Below are positions 34,243 through 46,770 of a stretch of DNA of 64,000 nucleotides, piece by piece. Under the pieces are notes generated by a model. It had not been told where the DNA came from. It worked only from the letters and a program-made list of their open reading frames with translations, and ran no database searches. Position numbers and translations under genes: made by a program. The DNA comes from Cordilura impudica. Taxonomy: Eukaryota > Arthropoda > Insecta > Diptera > Scathophagidae. Position 1 is the first letter of the stretch. Each line of letters begins with the position of its first letter. The stretch lies in NCBI GenBank assembly GCA_963682025.1, contig CAVMKG010000136.1:25865-89864 (forward strand), read 5' to 3'.

Positions 34243-37200
34243 TTTATACCCTCCACTCCAGTGTGCAGAGGGTATATATAAGTTTGTCATTCCGTTTGTA
34301 ATAATTAGAAAAAAAATTTGGACCCCATAAAATATATATATTTGTGATCCTTTAACAACCGGAGTTGATATAGCGATGTCCGTCTGTCCGTCTGTGGAAA
34401 TCACGGTGACGGCATCAGTCGGGCAGCTAGGGTGCTTGTTAACATAAAAAATGATTCAGTAACATCCTGAGAAGTTCGCTGTTTGAAAGCGTAAAAATTG
34501 GTCAATTAGGGCCCGATATTTAAATAAATAACTAAAAAAAAGTCTTGAAAAAATATAATTTTCTATGTTGTTCTTGTCACGATCACGCCCTCAATAGGAT
34601 AGCTAAGGTGATCATTTCCAGTGAGAATGATTCAGCAAATTCATGGGAAGATTCCTATTTCAAAAATCATCAAAATCGGTGGAACAGGTCCAGGGAAATC
34701 TCTGAAAAAGTAAAAAAAGAAATGAAAAATATGATGTTTCTATAGTGTTCTTGTTGTTATTCTAAATGTTGTATTGTTGTCACAGCTGGAGTTGTTGTTT
34801 TTGTGGTCGTTGTGGTAATAATATAGTAAAAAATAACCCTTTGTACATTTTTTTTTATCAACTCTGGTAGAAAAATTTTAAAGTTTCCATTGTTTTGGCA
34901 TCACTAAAAAAATTTACTAGATCATTTCTGTCATTGCCGCGAGCCTACCAGCAAAGTTTCAGATCGATTGGGTCACGGGAAAGGGGCTAAAATCGGTACA
35001 AAATTTTTTCGACAAGCAGACACTACGAGTTAATATAAAGGGAGTAAAAATTCACCAGCATCTAAAGCAAATAATGCTAACATATGTACCTAGTTGTTAA
35101 TAAAAAAAAAAATGTAAATTTAGCAAAAAAAATTTTTATATATTAATTTATTTAAAGAGAAAAACACAAAAATAACGTTTGATGTTGTATTTTTTGTGTG
35201 TAATATTTACATATACATACATACACATATTAAATAATACAAATAATATACATATATTCTATATATGTGTATCCATAATAACTGCATGTTAGAAATAAAT
35301 CGGTATATTATTTTATTTACATAAATTTCTGCAATATTTTGTTGTGGGGAAAATACATTTCTTTTGCATTAATAGAGTGTCACTTCGTTTTGCTCAGCGT
35401 GACTATGCCACAGTAGATTGCGCCACAATTTTTGTTCTAATTAGCTTTGCAATAGTTATTTCTATTTTAACATGAATGTCAATATTTTCAACTGGATATC
35501 ATACAGAACAATGTTAACAGTATACACGGGCAGGTCTTTTATTTCATACGTTTTTTCATTATTCTTTTACAAATATGAACATAAGTTTGGCATACTATCT
35601 TTTTGTTTTCTTTACAAAATAGAGTTACCGAGTTCATCAATGAGTTTTTTGCTTTCAAAACAGTTCTACATAGTTATATAGAATTATTATTCTGCTTTAC
35701 CTACAAAATATCTGATTGCGATTACATCTAATTTTTAAAAATTGTTTATAATTACTAAAGCACGATTATTCACATAAATAAAAAATTGCAGTTTTTAAAT
35801 TTTCATTCAAATTTTAGAAAATATCAATTCTGAAAACTGGAATTAAAATTTCCAATTATAAATTATAAAATATTAATTGAATTTCAGAAAATCATATCAA
35901 AACGTCGGAAATAATAATTTTAAATTTAGAAGACATCAATTGCATCAAATTCCAAAAAAAAAAACACTAAATATGTTTACATTTAAAAAATGTTTACATT
36001 AAAAAAAAATATTGGCATTCAGGAGAAATTAATAGCTTTTCAGTACCGCGATTCAGTAACTTCTTTTAACGATAGTCGAATCGTTAAAAAAAGAAAAGCA
36101 AAATTATCAGTAAAATTTTTAAACGATATTGCTATTGTTAAAGTCAGCTGTTGTTGTTATCTAAACGACAACCATTTTTGTGTTGTTTTTTCAATCGATA
36201 AAAACTTAAATTTTTAGGTTGAAATGTCGTCATACATAAATAAAAATCATAAAATAGTGAAAATATTTTGCTTCTATTAAAAAACTTTTTTATACAAATA
36301 AAAAAAAAAAATTAAAAAGCATATTCAATCCATTATTTCATTTTCAAATAAATAGACAGAAATATTAGTAAAAAAATAGAGATATTAAACATAAACATAA
36401 AACAAGTAAGAAAATTATAGTCGGTCTAGACCCTATCTCTTAGGCCCAACTAACTGGATATAGAAAATAAGCATAAACCAAATTTGAGTGGGAATTTTAT
36501 TAATTTTTTGGCTGAAGATATGAAAAAGTTCATATCGGATGCTATATCTATATAGGGACTTGGTCCAAAAATGGACCGATCCTGATCATGTTTGGTAAAG
36601 TCTCTTGTATTTTTCAAAAACATATACAAACAAAATTTGAGAAGAATCAGTGCAATATTTTTGTTTTTGAATAGATTTAAGTGAAGATCGGGAAGCAGCT
36701 CTATATGGGGTCAAAGGGATCATTCTTGTACTACTCATTAATGGGTGTAACGAACGCATACAAACCCAATTTGAGTAAGATCTATATGACAATTTGGATC
36801 TTATGGCAATTTATGTCGATTTCATATGGGTAATTTGTATGGGGGCTAGGTCTGAACATGGACCGATTCTCACCAATTTCAACAGCGTTCATCCCATGGC
36901 CAATAAAAGCTTATATACCAAATTTCATCAAAATATATTCATATTTGCGACCTGCAGTTTGATTACAAGGTTTACATGGACACACAGACGGACGGACGGA
37001 CGGACGGACGGACGGACATTGTTAAATCAACTCAGAAAGTGATTCTGATTCGATCGGTATAGTTAAAAATGTGTCTAGGTCAAATATTTTTGGTCGTTAC
37101 AAACAGCAGCACAAAGTCATTATACCCAAACCACATAGTGGTATAGGGTATAATAAAATCATCCTGTCAAACACGAAGTAATTTGTTTTTCCTATTCTTC

Positions 37201-38010
37201 TTTGTGTTTTTCGCTTATTTTGACAGAGATGCCACTCGTTTACAATTTAAATAAATAGAAAAATAGATTTGTCGACTGTCGTTAAGATGTATGTACTCAG
37301 TGAATCATTTAATCCTTAGTGCAAACAACAATAGCTGTCGATATATTTTGCCATTGTCGGATCGTTGAAATTTACAGAATCGGACTAAAGGAAACATTAA
37401 TTTAAATTCAATGAATTTTATAAAACCTCAAATGATATTTAAGAATTGCGAACATAAAAATTGTTACATAAATAAACGCAATTTGATGAGAATGTTATTT
37501 ATATATAAATTTTCACAATTTTTTTTGAATGAATATTTGAAGTTCTTCAGAAAATAAAGATAACAAATTATTTTATTTAAAATTTTTGCAATATTTGGTT
37601 TTTTGCGTTTGGCATCCCTAATTTAATTATTTATTATTATAAATTTATTCTCTATGTTTTCCAAATATGGCAATATTTTTTTGAAAAAAAAAGTTGAGAG
37701 AACTTTTTTCGGTTATTATCTTGTTACTCTATCCGACCTATATGGCCGCAATGAAGATATATTTGGCCAGTTAAAAGCAAAGAAGCACGATTTAATGCAT
37801 ATAGCCACCCTACACAACCATTACCTTTGCAATGGAGGTTAGGGCGAGCTATTTAATTAGCAAAAACTAAATTATACGAGAAGTTATGTCATATAACCGG
37901 AAACGCATGCATATTTTTCCAATATTTTGTTTACATTTATCATCAATACTCAAACCGAGGTGGAGGGTATCAAAGATTCGGCACAGCCGAATTTAACACT
38001 CTCACTTGTT
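34243..38010 (+). repeat. mini-me/DINE-1-like family B element, long, carrying a nested family A copy
   Basis: Begins TATACCCTCCACTCCAGTGT, has GTTTGTCATTCCGTTTGTAA and the core GTCCGTCTGTCCGTCTGTGG. It ends GGTGGAGGGTATCAAAGATT, then a CGGC..GCCG hairpin, then CTCTCACTTGTT. These ends match dipteran mini-me elements and the ends of the element at 57229-62367. The 3.8-kb interior is AT-rich and mostly non-coding, with a complete reverse family A copy at 36402-37152. No protein family was recognised in 34440-36400 or 37153-37950. Confidence 0.65.
36402..37152 (-). repeat. mini-me/DINE-1-like family A element, innermost of a three-level nest
   Basis: Plus-strand start ACAAGTAAGAAAATTATAGT; (GGAC)n core of about seven units near 36988-37018; end GTGGTATAGGGTATA. 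The TAGTCGGTCTAGACC palindrome is missing one arm. Well conserved, so probably the most recent insertion in the nest. Confidence 0.75.
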
Positions 38011-38458
38011 GTATATATTTTAGTATACATATAAGCTCCTACCGGCCATTGATATTGGTGAAAATCGGAGGATGTTCAGACCTAGTCCCCATACAAATGA
38101 CCCCTATGAGATCGACTTATATTGCCATAAGATCCAAATTATCTCATTCATTTGAATCTATCAAAATACAAAAATATGTGGTTTTTATATGTTTTTCCAA
38201 AAAATATGTGAACTTACCAAATATGGTCAGGATCGGTCCATTTTTCGACCTAGTCCTCTTATAAATATAGCATCCGATATAAAACTTTTTCATATCCGAA
38301 GGCAAAAAAATTTATAACAATGCTACTCAAATTTGATTTATGTTCTATATCTATATTGATTTATATTTTCTATATCTAATTAGCTGGATCTCTAATATAG
38401 GGTCTCTAAACGCATGGTATAGGGTATCGTATAGTCGGTCTAGACCGACTTACTTGTT

Positions 38459-39947
38459 TGTTCTAAAATTCTGATGATATTTTTTAAAAATCATTTAATG
38501 TATTCTAAAATACAATTGGAAAAGGTGTATATTTTAAACAGAGTTGGTTTAAACGTCTCACTGTGCGCTGTTGAAATTTTGTAAAGTTCGTAATATTCTT
38601 GATAACTGATCCGAAAGTACAATCTACTGAGAAAGCTTTTCTTGCAAAATAACTTACAAGTACGAATATTTATAAGCAATTTTCTTGATATCAATTCAAT
38701 ACAGTTCAGAAGTTGATATTTTGTTTAGTGAAATAAATAATCCTGATTGATTGATTTACCGTTTTTAATTTTCTTTAAAAAATTATTGATTATTAGTTTC
38801 CGGATTATAATAGAGAGTTTCTGAAAATCAATTGGAAAATGTGTACGAATCTATTGGGACTTAGCACTTAGCACTGATTTTTTCAGTTTAATATGTAATT
38901 CTAATTCTCAACAAATAGGGTGGAGGATGTAAAAGTTATATCAGTGTACAAAAAATTGTCACAAAACTCTTTTAAATAATAATTAATTAAAATCATTTTT
39001 TTAAAGTACACATACCAGTCACTCCCTCTAAAAAAACTTAAAAAATGCCATTAAAAAAATCCATTATATGGCAAGATGTTTGACAAATTAAGGTTTCAGA
39101 AAATAAATTTAAATATTGAATGGGGCACCATGTTAACAAGTCAATTAAACTGCATAATTAAAAAAACAGGATCATTAATATTCACGTAACAAAAAAGAAA
39201 AAAATCAAAACCTCAATATTTCAAGTGCGAAAAAAACACTGAGTAAATCATCAATACGAATAAAAAATCATTTAAGCCTATTAACCTTTTCTGGAAACAA
39301 ACAACAAATAAAGTCAATATAATGTTTAACAATCATTTGTCAAAAGTCTATTATCAAAGAAAAAAAAGAAGAATAATGATGAGTCGAGCCAGGATATAAA
39401 CTGTAATGATATCAATGGAATACTCGTACATAAACACCCCTCAATAGATGAAATTGTGAGTGAAAGGTAGGGTAAAAAAAATGCTTACCCTCAATTGATT
39501 CATTTAAGGCTTATGGTAAACCCTCAATTGATTCAAAATACTGTGTTGTGGAATTGTATTGAATGGATCATTTCATTCATTTGTTGATCATTTGTGGTTG
39601 ATTGTATTGATGGATATTCGAACACTTATAATTTCTTTATACATAATCATTCATTGTTCAATAACGATTGTGCGCGCGAGAGAGAGAGAAATTTGATAAA
39701 AGGGGATTATTGAAAAATCACAAATAATTTATTTGAAGTGTTTTGATTGTATCAATCAGGCGGATCAATAGCAATACGATAGCAATGTGTTATGTTATAA
39801 CAATGGACAAAACTGATTTGGTATATTTTATTTAAAATTACGAAATTTACACAAATGAAATGTGTGATACTTACAATTTGCAGAAAATTTTGTCTGTTTT
39901 TCGAATTTTTCAAATCATAAATATTACTAAGTTATGTCATAATACTA
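38459..39947. other. No recognised gene
   Basis: AT-rich DNA. Around 39440-39620 CTCAATTGATTCA occurs twice in tandem-like fashion, and a short (GA)n tract lies at 39676-39688. Nothing protein-like was seen. Confidence 0.4.
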
Positions 39948-40861
39948 CCCTAACCACTATTGGTTCATACAGTTGTACTTTTATCATATTTTTGTTTTTT
40001 AAATATTTTTATTTAATTGAGAGGAAGTTATGGGTGCAACAACAATGGGATTCAGTAATTTTTAGTGATGAATCAACATTTCAAGTATGCGTCGGTGATT
40101 CTCAACTGAACGTTATACGAAATAAAAATGAAGCATTTTATAAGGACTGTTTACAGGGGCAAGTAAAATTTCCTGCAAGCGGTGTGGTATTTGGTTGCAT
40201 GTCATCGCAATGAATGGGAAATTTACATTTCGTTGATGGCACAGTTAATGCAGTCAATTACATAGAAATTTTAAATAAAAATTTGCTTACATCAGTCCCC
40301 AACTTGTGTAGAAGGAATGAATACATTTTTCAACAAAATGGTGCAAAACCACATATAGCCAAAATATCGAATTGACCGGCTAGCAGTCCGGATCTCAATT
40401 CCATTGAGTCGCTATGGGGAATAATGAAAAAGAAATTACAAAACGACCCCCAAAGAACTGTCAATGGGCTAAAATTGAAAACTAAGGGATCTGGGACTCC
40501 ATTTTCCCGACGGATTGCCAGAAATTAATAAAAATCATGGCTGATAGATTAAAAGAAGTGACAAAAGCTAAGGGCGATGTCACAACATATTAAAACTACA
40601 ATTAAAACGCAAATTAATCGCTGTACGAAGCAAAAGTGGTCACTTATGTTACGCTTTATATTTGAAGTATTGTAAATAAATTGTTGTTGTTTTTATATTT
40701 GATAAATAATACTAAAATATTTTTTTTTCTTAAACTTAAAAAATAAGCTTTGGAATGAGTGCATAAAAAACATACAAATATATTATTCGTTACTAAATAA
40801 AAATATTTAAAAAACAAAAATATGATAAAAGTACAACTGTACGAACCAATAGTGGTTAGGA
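39948..40861 (+). mobile_element. Tc1-type element with long terminal inverted repeats, internally deleted
   Basis: The left repeat begins CCCTAACCACTATTGGTTC at 39948. The right repeat is its inverse, ending ACCAATAGTGGTTAGGA at 40861. About 68 bp match with one or two differences, down to the shared TTTTTAAATATTTTTATTTA. Both sides are flanked by TA (39946-39947, 40862-40863), the Tc1/mariner target. The 5' half of the transposase is missing: the left repeat runs directly into the middle of the gene. Confidence 0.85.
40020..40600 (+). pseudogene. Tc1 transposase, 5'-deleted and broken
   Basis: Reads ERKLWVQQQWDSVIFSDEST, where FSDES holds the first catalytic Asp, then VVFGCMSSQ, a stop near 40213, then GNLHFVDGTVNAVNY and IFQQNGAKPHIAK. 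The second catalytic Asp is Asn here (QQN instead of QQD). PASSPDLNSIESLWGIMKKK follows and keeps the final Glu. Further stops near 40372 and after 40520. The N-terminal DNA-binding domain is absent. Inactive. Confidence 0.8.
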
Positions 40862-41358
40862 TAATATTAAGTAATTTAATAACAGAGATATAGTACTGTG
40901 TTCAGAAAAATAGGCGACTTTTGTTATATAAAAAATCTTTATTTATTCATTCAAATTAATCTCATCACCTTCAAAGTAATTCGCGGGTTTGTAACAATCC
41001 CCACAACAATTATTAAGACCGATTACCGGAACAACATTCAAAAGATGTAGTGATTCGACTTTTATCTACTCAATCGATTCAAAATGGTGTTTTGAGTTTA
41101 TTGGATAGCCAAAAGTCACACAGTGCTAAATCAACCGAATACTTTAGTTGTTTTGGAATGAAATAGTCTCGTAGAACTAAAGTAGTGCAGTACAAAACAG
41201 CAATTCATAGTGAATGGTCGTATTGAAAACTGAAGTGAAAGCAATTTTATTTGTATACCAAAAATAAATATATTATTTTATTTTGTAAATAATAAAATTC
41301 GTTATTATCTTATTATCACAAAGAAACAAACAAATCGGCAAAAAGCCAAAAACCTAAA

Positions 41359-42449
41359 ATGAATGATCCACCAGATCGTGGTGGTGGCCAACCGACACCC
41401 CCAATTACTTTTGACACTAAAAGAAGATTAACCATACATTCTCCAGGGGAAAAGTATCTTATAATGCAAAGACAAGAAAGTACTGAAACACTCTCTACCG
41501 TCTCTCCATTTTTAATTAAAAAAGTGATAGACAGCGTTGCTGGAGGAGAACCAAAACATTTGTCCAAGCCAACAAATTAATTCAGCTAGCTTCATTGTCC
41601 AATGAAATCAAAGTTGATCTAAAAGAACACCCAGCTCTCAATTTTGCAAAAGGAGTAATTTATTCCAATGATTTGCGTGGCATTAGTGAAACAGAAATCT
41701 TATCGGAATTAAAAAGTCAGAACATTACAGGTATTAATAAAATTTTGAGAAAAAATGATGACGCCCTGATAGAAACAGGTCTTATTATAGTCACCTTCGC
41801 CTCCACCAATCTTCCAAATGACTTATCTATTGGTTACGAAAAAGTCAAGGTACGACCATATATACCTCTACCCCTAAAATGTAAAAACTGTCTCCAATAC
41901 GGACATGTAGCTAAATCCTGTACCAGCGATAAAATATGTTCCAACTGTTCCAATACTTTCCATATCGATGCTGAATTAAATGAAAAATGCACTCGCCAAC
42001 CTTCCTGTATCAACTGTAAAAACTCTCATATTATTGACTCCAATCATTCATCAAATGATAGAAGCTGTCCAATTTTTTTGAAGGAAAAAGAAATTCAGGC
42101 CATTGCCACACTTGAAAAAGTAGGTAAAAAAAAGGCTGCCTTTCTATACAAACAACGTCATCCGACACAAAATGCGTTATACTCCACTACCGCAAAAATT
42201 CCAAACAACGATAAGCCCTCCTGTTCTACCAATATGTATCCTCCAACACAAAACAACAAGCCACGTTTTATTAAAGATTTCTCTGATGTAATAAGCGATA
42301 ACGACAACTCAATTTCTGAAATGGAAACTGATCACAACAGTAGCTCTTCACATAGCAACCAACCAATAATACTGCCTAGAAATGCATCAAAAAAATTAAG
42401 AGATCAAATTAAAAAAGAAGCAACCCGTAGATCAAAACGACATAAGTAA
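41359..42449 (+). pseudogene. I-like ORF1 (gag-like RNA-binding protein), frameshifted
   Basis: The first part (41359-41580) starts MNDPPDRGGGQPTPPITFD and includes PFLIKKVIDSVAGGEPKHL. The frame then shifts at about 41565, apparently with a deletion, and continues as ANKLIQLASLSNEIKVDL through to 42449. The second part has the RRM-like gag fold (FAKGVIYSNDLRGISETEIL) and three Cys-rich knuckles. The first, CKNCLQYGHVAKSC, is a perfect CX2CX4HX4C. CSNC..H..C and CINCKNSH..C follow, then a Ser-rich, basic tail ending ATRRSKRHK. It would bind element RNA in the ribonucleoprotein (family knowledge). The frameshift should prevent full-length ORF1. Confidence 0.82.
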
Positions 42450-42504
42450 AAACTTATTTATATTCTGTATTCCACAACCACATTACTTTTGTTTTTATCG
42501 AGGT

Positions 42505-42954
42505 ATGACTATAGTTTCATTTCTATCATATGTTTTTGACAATCACCGATCTCATTCCAAATTTAAAAACAAATCATTCACGAACTGTCAAATATATTTA
42601 ACTTCAACATTTGTCGCTCTTTTAATTCACGACAACTTCTTGATATTTTCTCTTAGTAACTTTAAAATAACAATTAGCATATTGCCTTTATACATTATTT
42701 TCAATAGTAACTATACATTATCACCTCCGACAAACATTCATTCATTCACATGCTTTTTATTTAATTATTACCATTTCTCTTTACTCATTGCTCTTTACAT
42801 TATTTATGTATTTTCTCTTAAACCAAAAAATCATATAAACTATTTGTTTTATTGCACATTAGGGCTGTTCATATATAATAACAAAACAATTCTTAAATAT
42901 TCTATGCAAAACTATTTTATAATAACTAATCTAGTAATAATTTATGAGTATTAA
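42505..42954 (+). other. Open frame between ORF1 and ORF2 of the I-like element
   Basis: 149 codons without a stop, rich in Phe, Ile, Tyr and Leu. Its stop overlaps the ORF2 start (ATG at 42944) by 11 nt. Composition is that of translated pyrimidine-rich, AT-rich spacer, and no family is recognised. A coupling role in ORF2 translation by termination-reinitiation is possible but unproven; chance is the simpler explanation. Confidence 0.25.
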
Positions 42955-45900
42955 CATTATACAATGGAATATGAATGGCTATTTAAACAATTATGCTGAA
43001 CTGCAAATTCTTATAAAATCTTATAACCCTAAAATTATTTGTATTCAGGAAACCCATATTCACTCCCTTGCAAATATTCCCATACCTATTAATTTCTCTT
43101 TTTATTCTACTAACACATCTTCTACCAGATATGGGGGTACTGCAATTTTAGTACATACGTCTTTACAGCATAGACAAATAACTACATCAAATGACTTCGA
43201 CGCAGTTTGTGTAGAAATAATATCAAAAATCAAATTCAATATTTTTAGTGTTTATACACCACCTCCACCTAAATTCAGTATTAGAAATCTTAACAACGTT
43301 CTAACAACAAACACACCAACTTTTGTAGCTGGGGACTTCAATAGCCCCCATAAACACTGAGGAGCTAAATCAAATAGTCGTACAGGTAATATATTGTCCC
43401 ACTTTATCAATGACTCAGACTTAGTTCTACTAAACGACAAATCTCCAACACACTTTAATACTCATGGAACATTCTCACATATCGACCTTACCTTCTGCTC
43501 ATCCAATCTAGCTGCTCAAGCGGACTGGAAAATCGATGACACTCTAAGTGGTAGTGATCACTTCCCTATCATTATTGAACTATTTCCCAAAATGGTTTGC
43601 CTCCCTGCCATCAGCAAACCAAAGTATAATACCAAACGTGCAGACTGGCTAAAATTCCAGAATCTTTGTCAAATTCACGACAAGAACAGAATAATTTCTG
43701 CAAATATTAATAAGGAAACAGCAAATATTTGCAAAATAATACACCAAGCTGCTAACGTATCTATTCTTCATGTAAACAACACATCAACCAAACAAGTTCC
43801 CTGGTGGAATAATAAGTTAGAAGAGCTCAAATCACTAAAAAATAACCTTTAAAAGAAATATGACTCAAACAAACATGCTTAACTACAAAAAATCAAACTC
43901 AATTTATAAAAGAGAAATTAAAATAGCAAAAAGAGCATCTGCTACCTCATTTACATCCACAATTAACCCCAGCACACCCATAGAAAAAGTATGGACCAAT
44001 ATCAGAAATTTCACTGGATACAAATGTAAGCAAACTATCCACTGCATATCTTCCCTAGATAACCCGGACGAAATCATTACAAATAAAATAAAAATGGGTC
44101 AAGAATTCGGTAGATACTGGTCAACTAACTCATCTGATGCAAATTTTTCAACAATATTTCAATCAAATAAACAACACGCGACTTCTAATCTGCCAATATT
44201 TGTTCCATGTAATCAAGCAATTACAATTGAAAACGATATAAACTACATCGAGCTTTCTTCTACTCTTAACAGGCTGAAAGGTAAAACCCCAGGACTTGAC
44301 AGAATATCTTACCCAATGTTAAAAAAGCTACCATATCAACTGAAAGTAAGAATTCTTAAACTATATAATTCTATTTTCTCCAACTATATCCCACAACAAT
44401 TCAAGAACAGCATAGTCATACCCATTTTAAAACCAAAAAACAACAAATCACTGATCAAATCTTATCGCCCTATCTCCTTAAACCCCTGTCTCTCCAAAGT
44501 TTTGGATAAAATTATTGCCAACAGGTTATGGTGGTTTGTTACTTCTAGCAAACTTTTAAATAACCGCCAATTTGGCTTTAAAAAGGGGAGCTCAACAATT
44601 GATAGTCTACTCTATGTCGACTATCAAATTGCCCATAGTCTCTCAGTTCGTAAACACACAACTATTATATCTCTCGACTTTGAGCGAGCTTTTGACAAAG
44701 TAGGTATCCATTCAATAATAGATCAACTAACAGAATGGAGAGTTGGCCCAAAAATAATAAAATATGTTACAAATTTTATGAAAAACAGAAAAATTACAGT
44801 TCAAATAAATAACAATTATTCTACACCCTATCCTTTATACAATGGTATTCCACAGGGATCACCCCTGTCAGTAATCCTTTTCATTATAGCCTACAACAAA
44901 TTATGCTCTCTAATATCGCTACATAAGGAAATTGGTTTTTGTGCCTACGCAGATGACTTTAACTTGATAATACCGTCTTCCAGAGAAAAAAATCCTGTGT
45001 TAAACCTCAATAATCTATTTAACGACATCAATCGTTGGTGTGATTATTCCGGCGCTACACTTTCTACGTCAAAGTGCAAATATATTCATATTTGCAGACT
45101 CAAAAACTGTCATTGTGATATAGCCTCATCCAACTTTGATATAACTGAGGTTGAAACTTTAAGGATTCGTGGCATATTAATAAATAAATACTATAGATGG
45201 AATGACCACATTGACTATTTAACATCATCATTGACGAAAAGATTAAATATCATTAAATGTCTCGCTACCCATAAATTTAACTGCAACACTAAATCTTTAA
45301 TTTCTGTTGTAAAAGCTTTAATTTTATCAAAAGTCAACTACTGTCTGCCAATTTACGGTTCAGCCCCCTACTCTGTTCTGAGGAAAATTAATTCCATAAT
45401 TAATGCGGCGATAAGATTATCGCTGGGCGCCCTGCGCTCAACTCCAATAAAAAATATGTATTTTGAGGCTAACATAAGGTCTTTAAATGCACAAAATCAA
45501 ATACTAACCTCTAAATTGTTTCGTACACTTCTGTACAACAGTAACACCCCTCTGACTCAAATAGTTAAAAAAACAAAACTGTCAAAAAAGATACCTAGAA
45601 TACCTTCAACTATATATAGAACAATTCAAAACTGTAGAAAACTAGAACTACCATCATTCATTAATAGCGACAAAGTCAAGAAATTTCCTCCCTGGTTACT
45701 AAATACAGGCAGCATAGATACATCCCTACATGAATTTGCTAAAGCCAATACAGATCATTCCCAATACAAAATCTTATTTGCTTCGATCAAAAGTAAACTT
45801 TGCGACTCTAAGTTTATTTTCACTGATGGTTCTAAAACCGATATATCGATAACGTATAGTATAACTACTGAAACTGAAACAATTAAAACAGCAATTCTTC

Positions 45901-46643
45901 CCACCCACAGTTCAATATTTACTGCAGAGTTGATAGCCATTCACGAAGCATTGTTATACGTTTACAACAAAAAAGGAAAATTTTCTATCTGTACAGATTC
46001 CCTTTCTTCTTTAGCATCCATCGCAAATATATTAAACTCTGAGTTTTACCCTTCTAACATTAGGAACATTTTAATAAAAAGGTTCCCGGACATAACATTA
46101 ATCTGGGTTCCTGGCCACTGCAACATAAAAGGAAATGAATATGCAGATTCCGAGGCGAAATATTCAGCAAAACGCCCTTTACTTACGACACAAAACTATA
46201 ATCGTAAAGACATTGATAAACTAATTGACAAACACTTTGATAATATTGACAGAGACCATTCTTTCAGTTCATCATCAACCTGGTACAAAAACATTAATCA
46301 TTTTAAAAAAAATATTTATGACGTCATGACTGGCAATCAAACACATGCTAAAAGACTTGACTACATCATATTCGAAAGGCTTCGACTAGGCCATACCAGA
46401 GTAACACATGGATCACTATACAATCCAAATATTACACCCTTTTGTAACTGCAATATTTCATTACCAACTACACCAACTACACTAGAAAGTGTGATTCTTT
46501 GCCAATGCACTAAAACTGAAAACGCCCGAAGAGTAACATTTAAAAATACTAGTCCTCTACATCCACTATCCACACCCTCTCCCGATAACATATCATTAAT
46601 GATTAAATTTCTTAAACTATGCAACCTTTATAACAAAATATAA
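42944..46643 (+). pseudogene. I-like ORF2 polyprotein (endonuclease, RT, RNase H) with a few breaks
   Basis: The start ATG at 42944 gives MSINIIQWNMNGYLNNYAEL. An APE-type endonuclease follows: IQETH, FVAGDFNSPHKH, then GSDHFPII near 43552. TGA at 43358-43360 replaces what is normally Trp after SPHKH. TAA at 43850-43852 and a frameshift just after it separate the linker. From 43860 the remaining 927 codons are open. RT motifs include TPGLDRISYPML, SYRPISLNP, LDFERAFDKVGIHSI, NGIPQGSPLSVILF and the active site YADDF (44946-44960). RNase H has D (45825, TDGSK), E (45927), D (45996, CTDS) and D (46146, NEYADSEA), a complete set. A Cys-rich C-terminus follows. RT and RNase H appear catalytically intact, but the polyprotein is broken upstream. 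Confidence 0.87.
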
Positions 46644-46748
46644 CACAATTCCCTAAGTTAAGTAAACTTTTTGTAATATTTATATTGAGCTGAAGGCCTA
46701 CGTTGCTATTGCTCTTAGTAAAATTAGCTTATAATTTCAATTATGGGT

Positions 46749-46770
46749 TAATAAATAAATAAATAAATAA
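46749..46770 (+). repeat. (TAAA)n tail of the I-like element
   Basis: About five TAAA units directly before the right target duplication. I-clade elements typically end in short TAA-type repeats. Confidence 0.8.

Larger units (their letters stand above)
34045..38458 (+). repeat. mini-me/DINE-1-like family A element, split by a family B element
   Basis: The 5' part (34045-34242) runs from TTATACCCTATACCGATATG through a degenerate GTCCGTCCG core to CAGATCGGTAAAATGAATAT. The 3' part (38011-38458) resumes with GTATACATATAAGCTCCTAC and runs to TAGTCGGTCTAGACCGACT then TACTTGTTT. The two parts abut at the same point in the family A sequence (before GGTATATAAGCTTC), with the family B element exactly between them. 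Confidence 0.7.
41189..46770 (+). mobile_element. I-like non-LTR retrotransposon, structurally full length with TSD
   Basis: Flanked by the identical 13-bp sequence ACTAAAGTAGTGC at 41176-41188 and 46771-46783. It starts AGTACAAAACAGC and ends in a (TAAA)n tail. The order is a short 5' leader, ORF1 (gag-like with CCHC knuckles), a spacer of about 490 bp, ORF2 (endonuclease, RT, RNase H) and a short 3' UTR. RNase H after RT plus a short simple-repeat tail points to the I clade. Complete length and perfect duplication suggest a recent insertion, but ORF1 and ORF2 carry breaks. It landed in a mariner gene. Confidence 0.88.
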
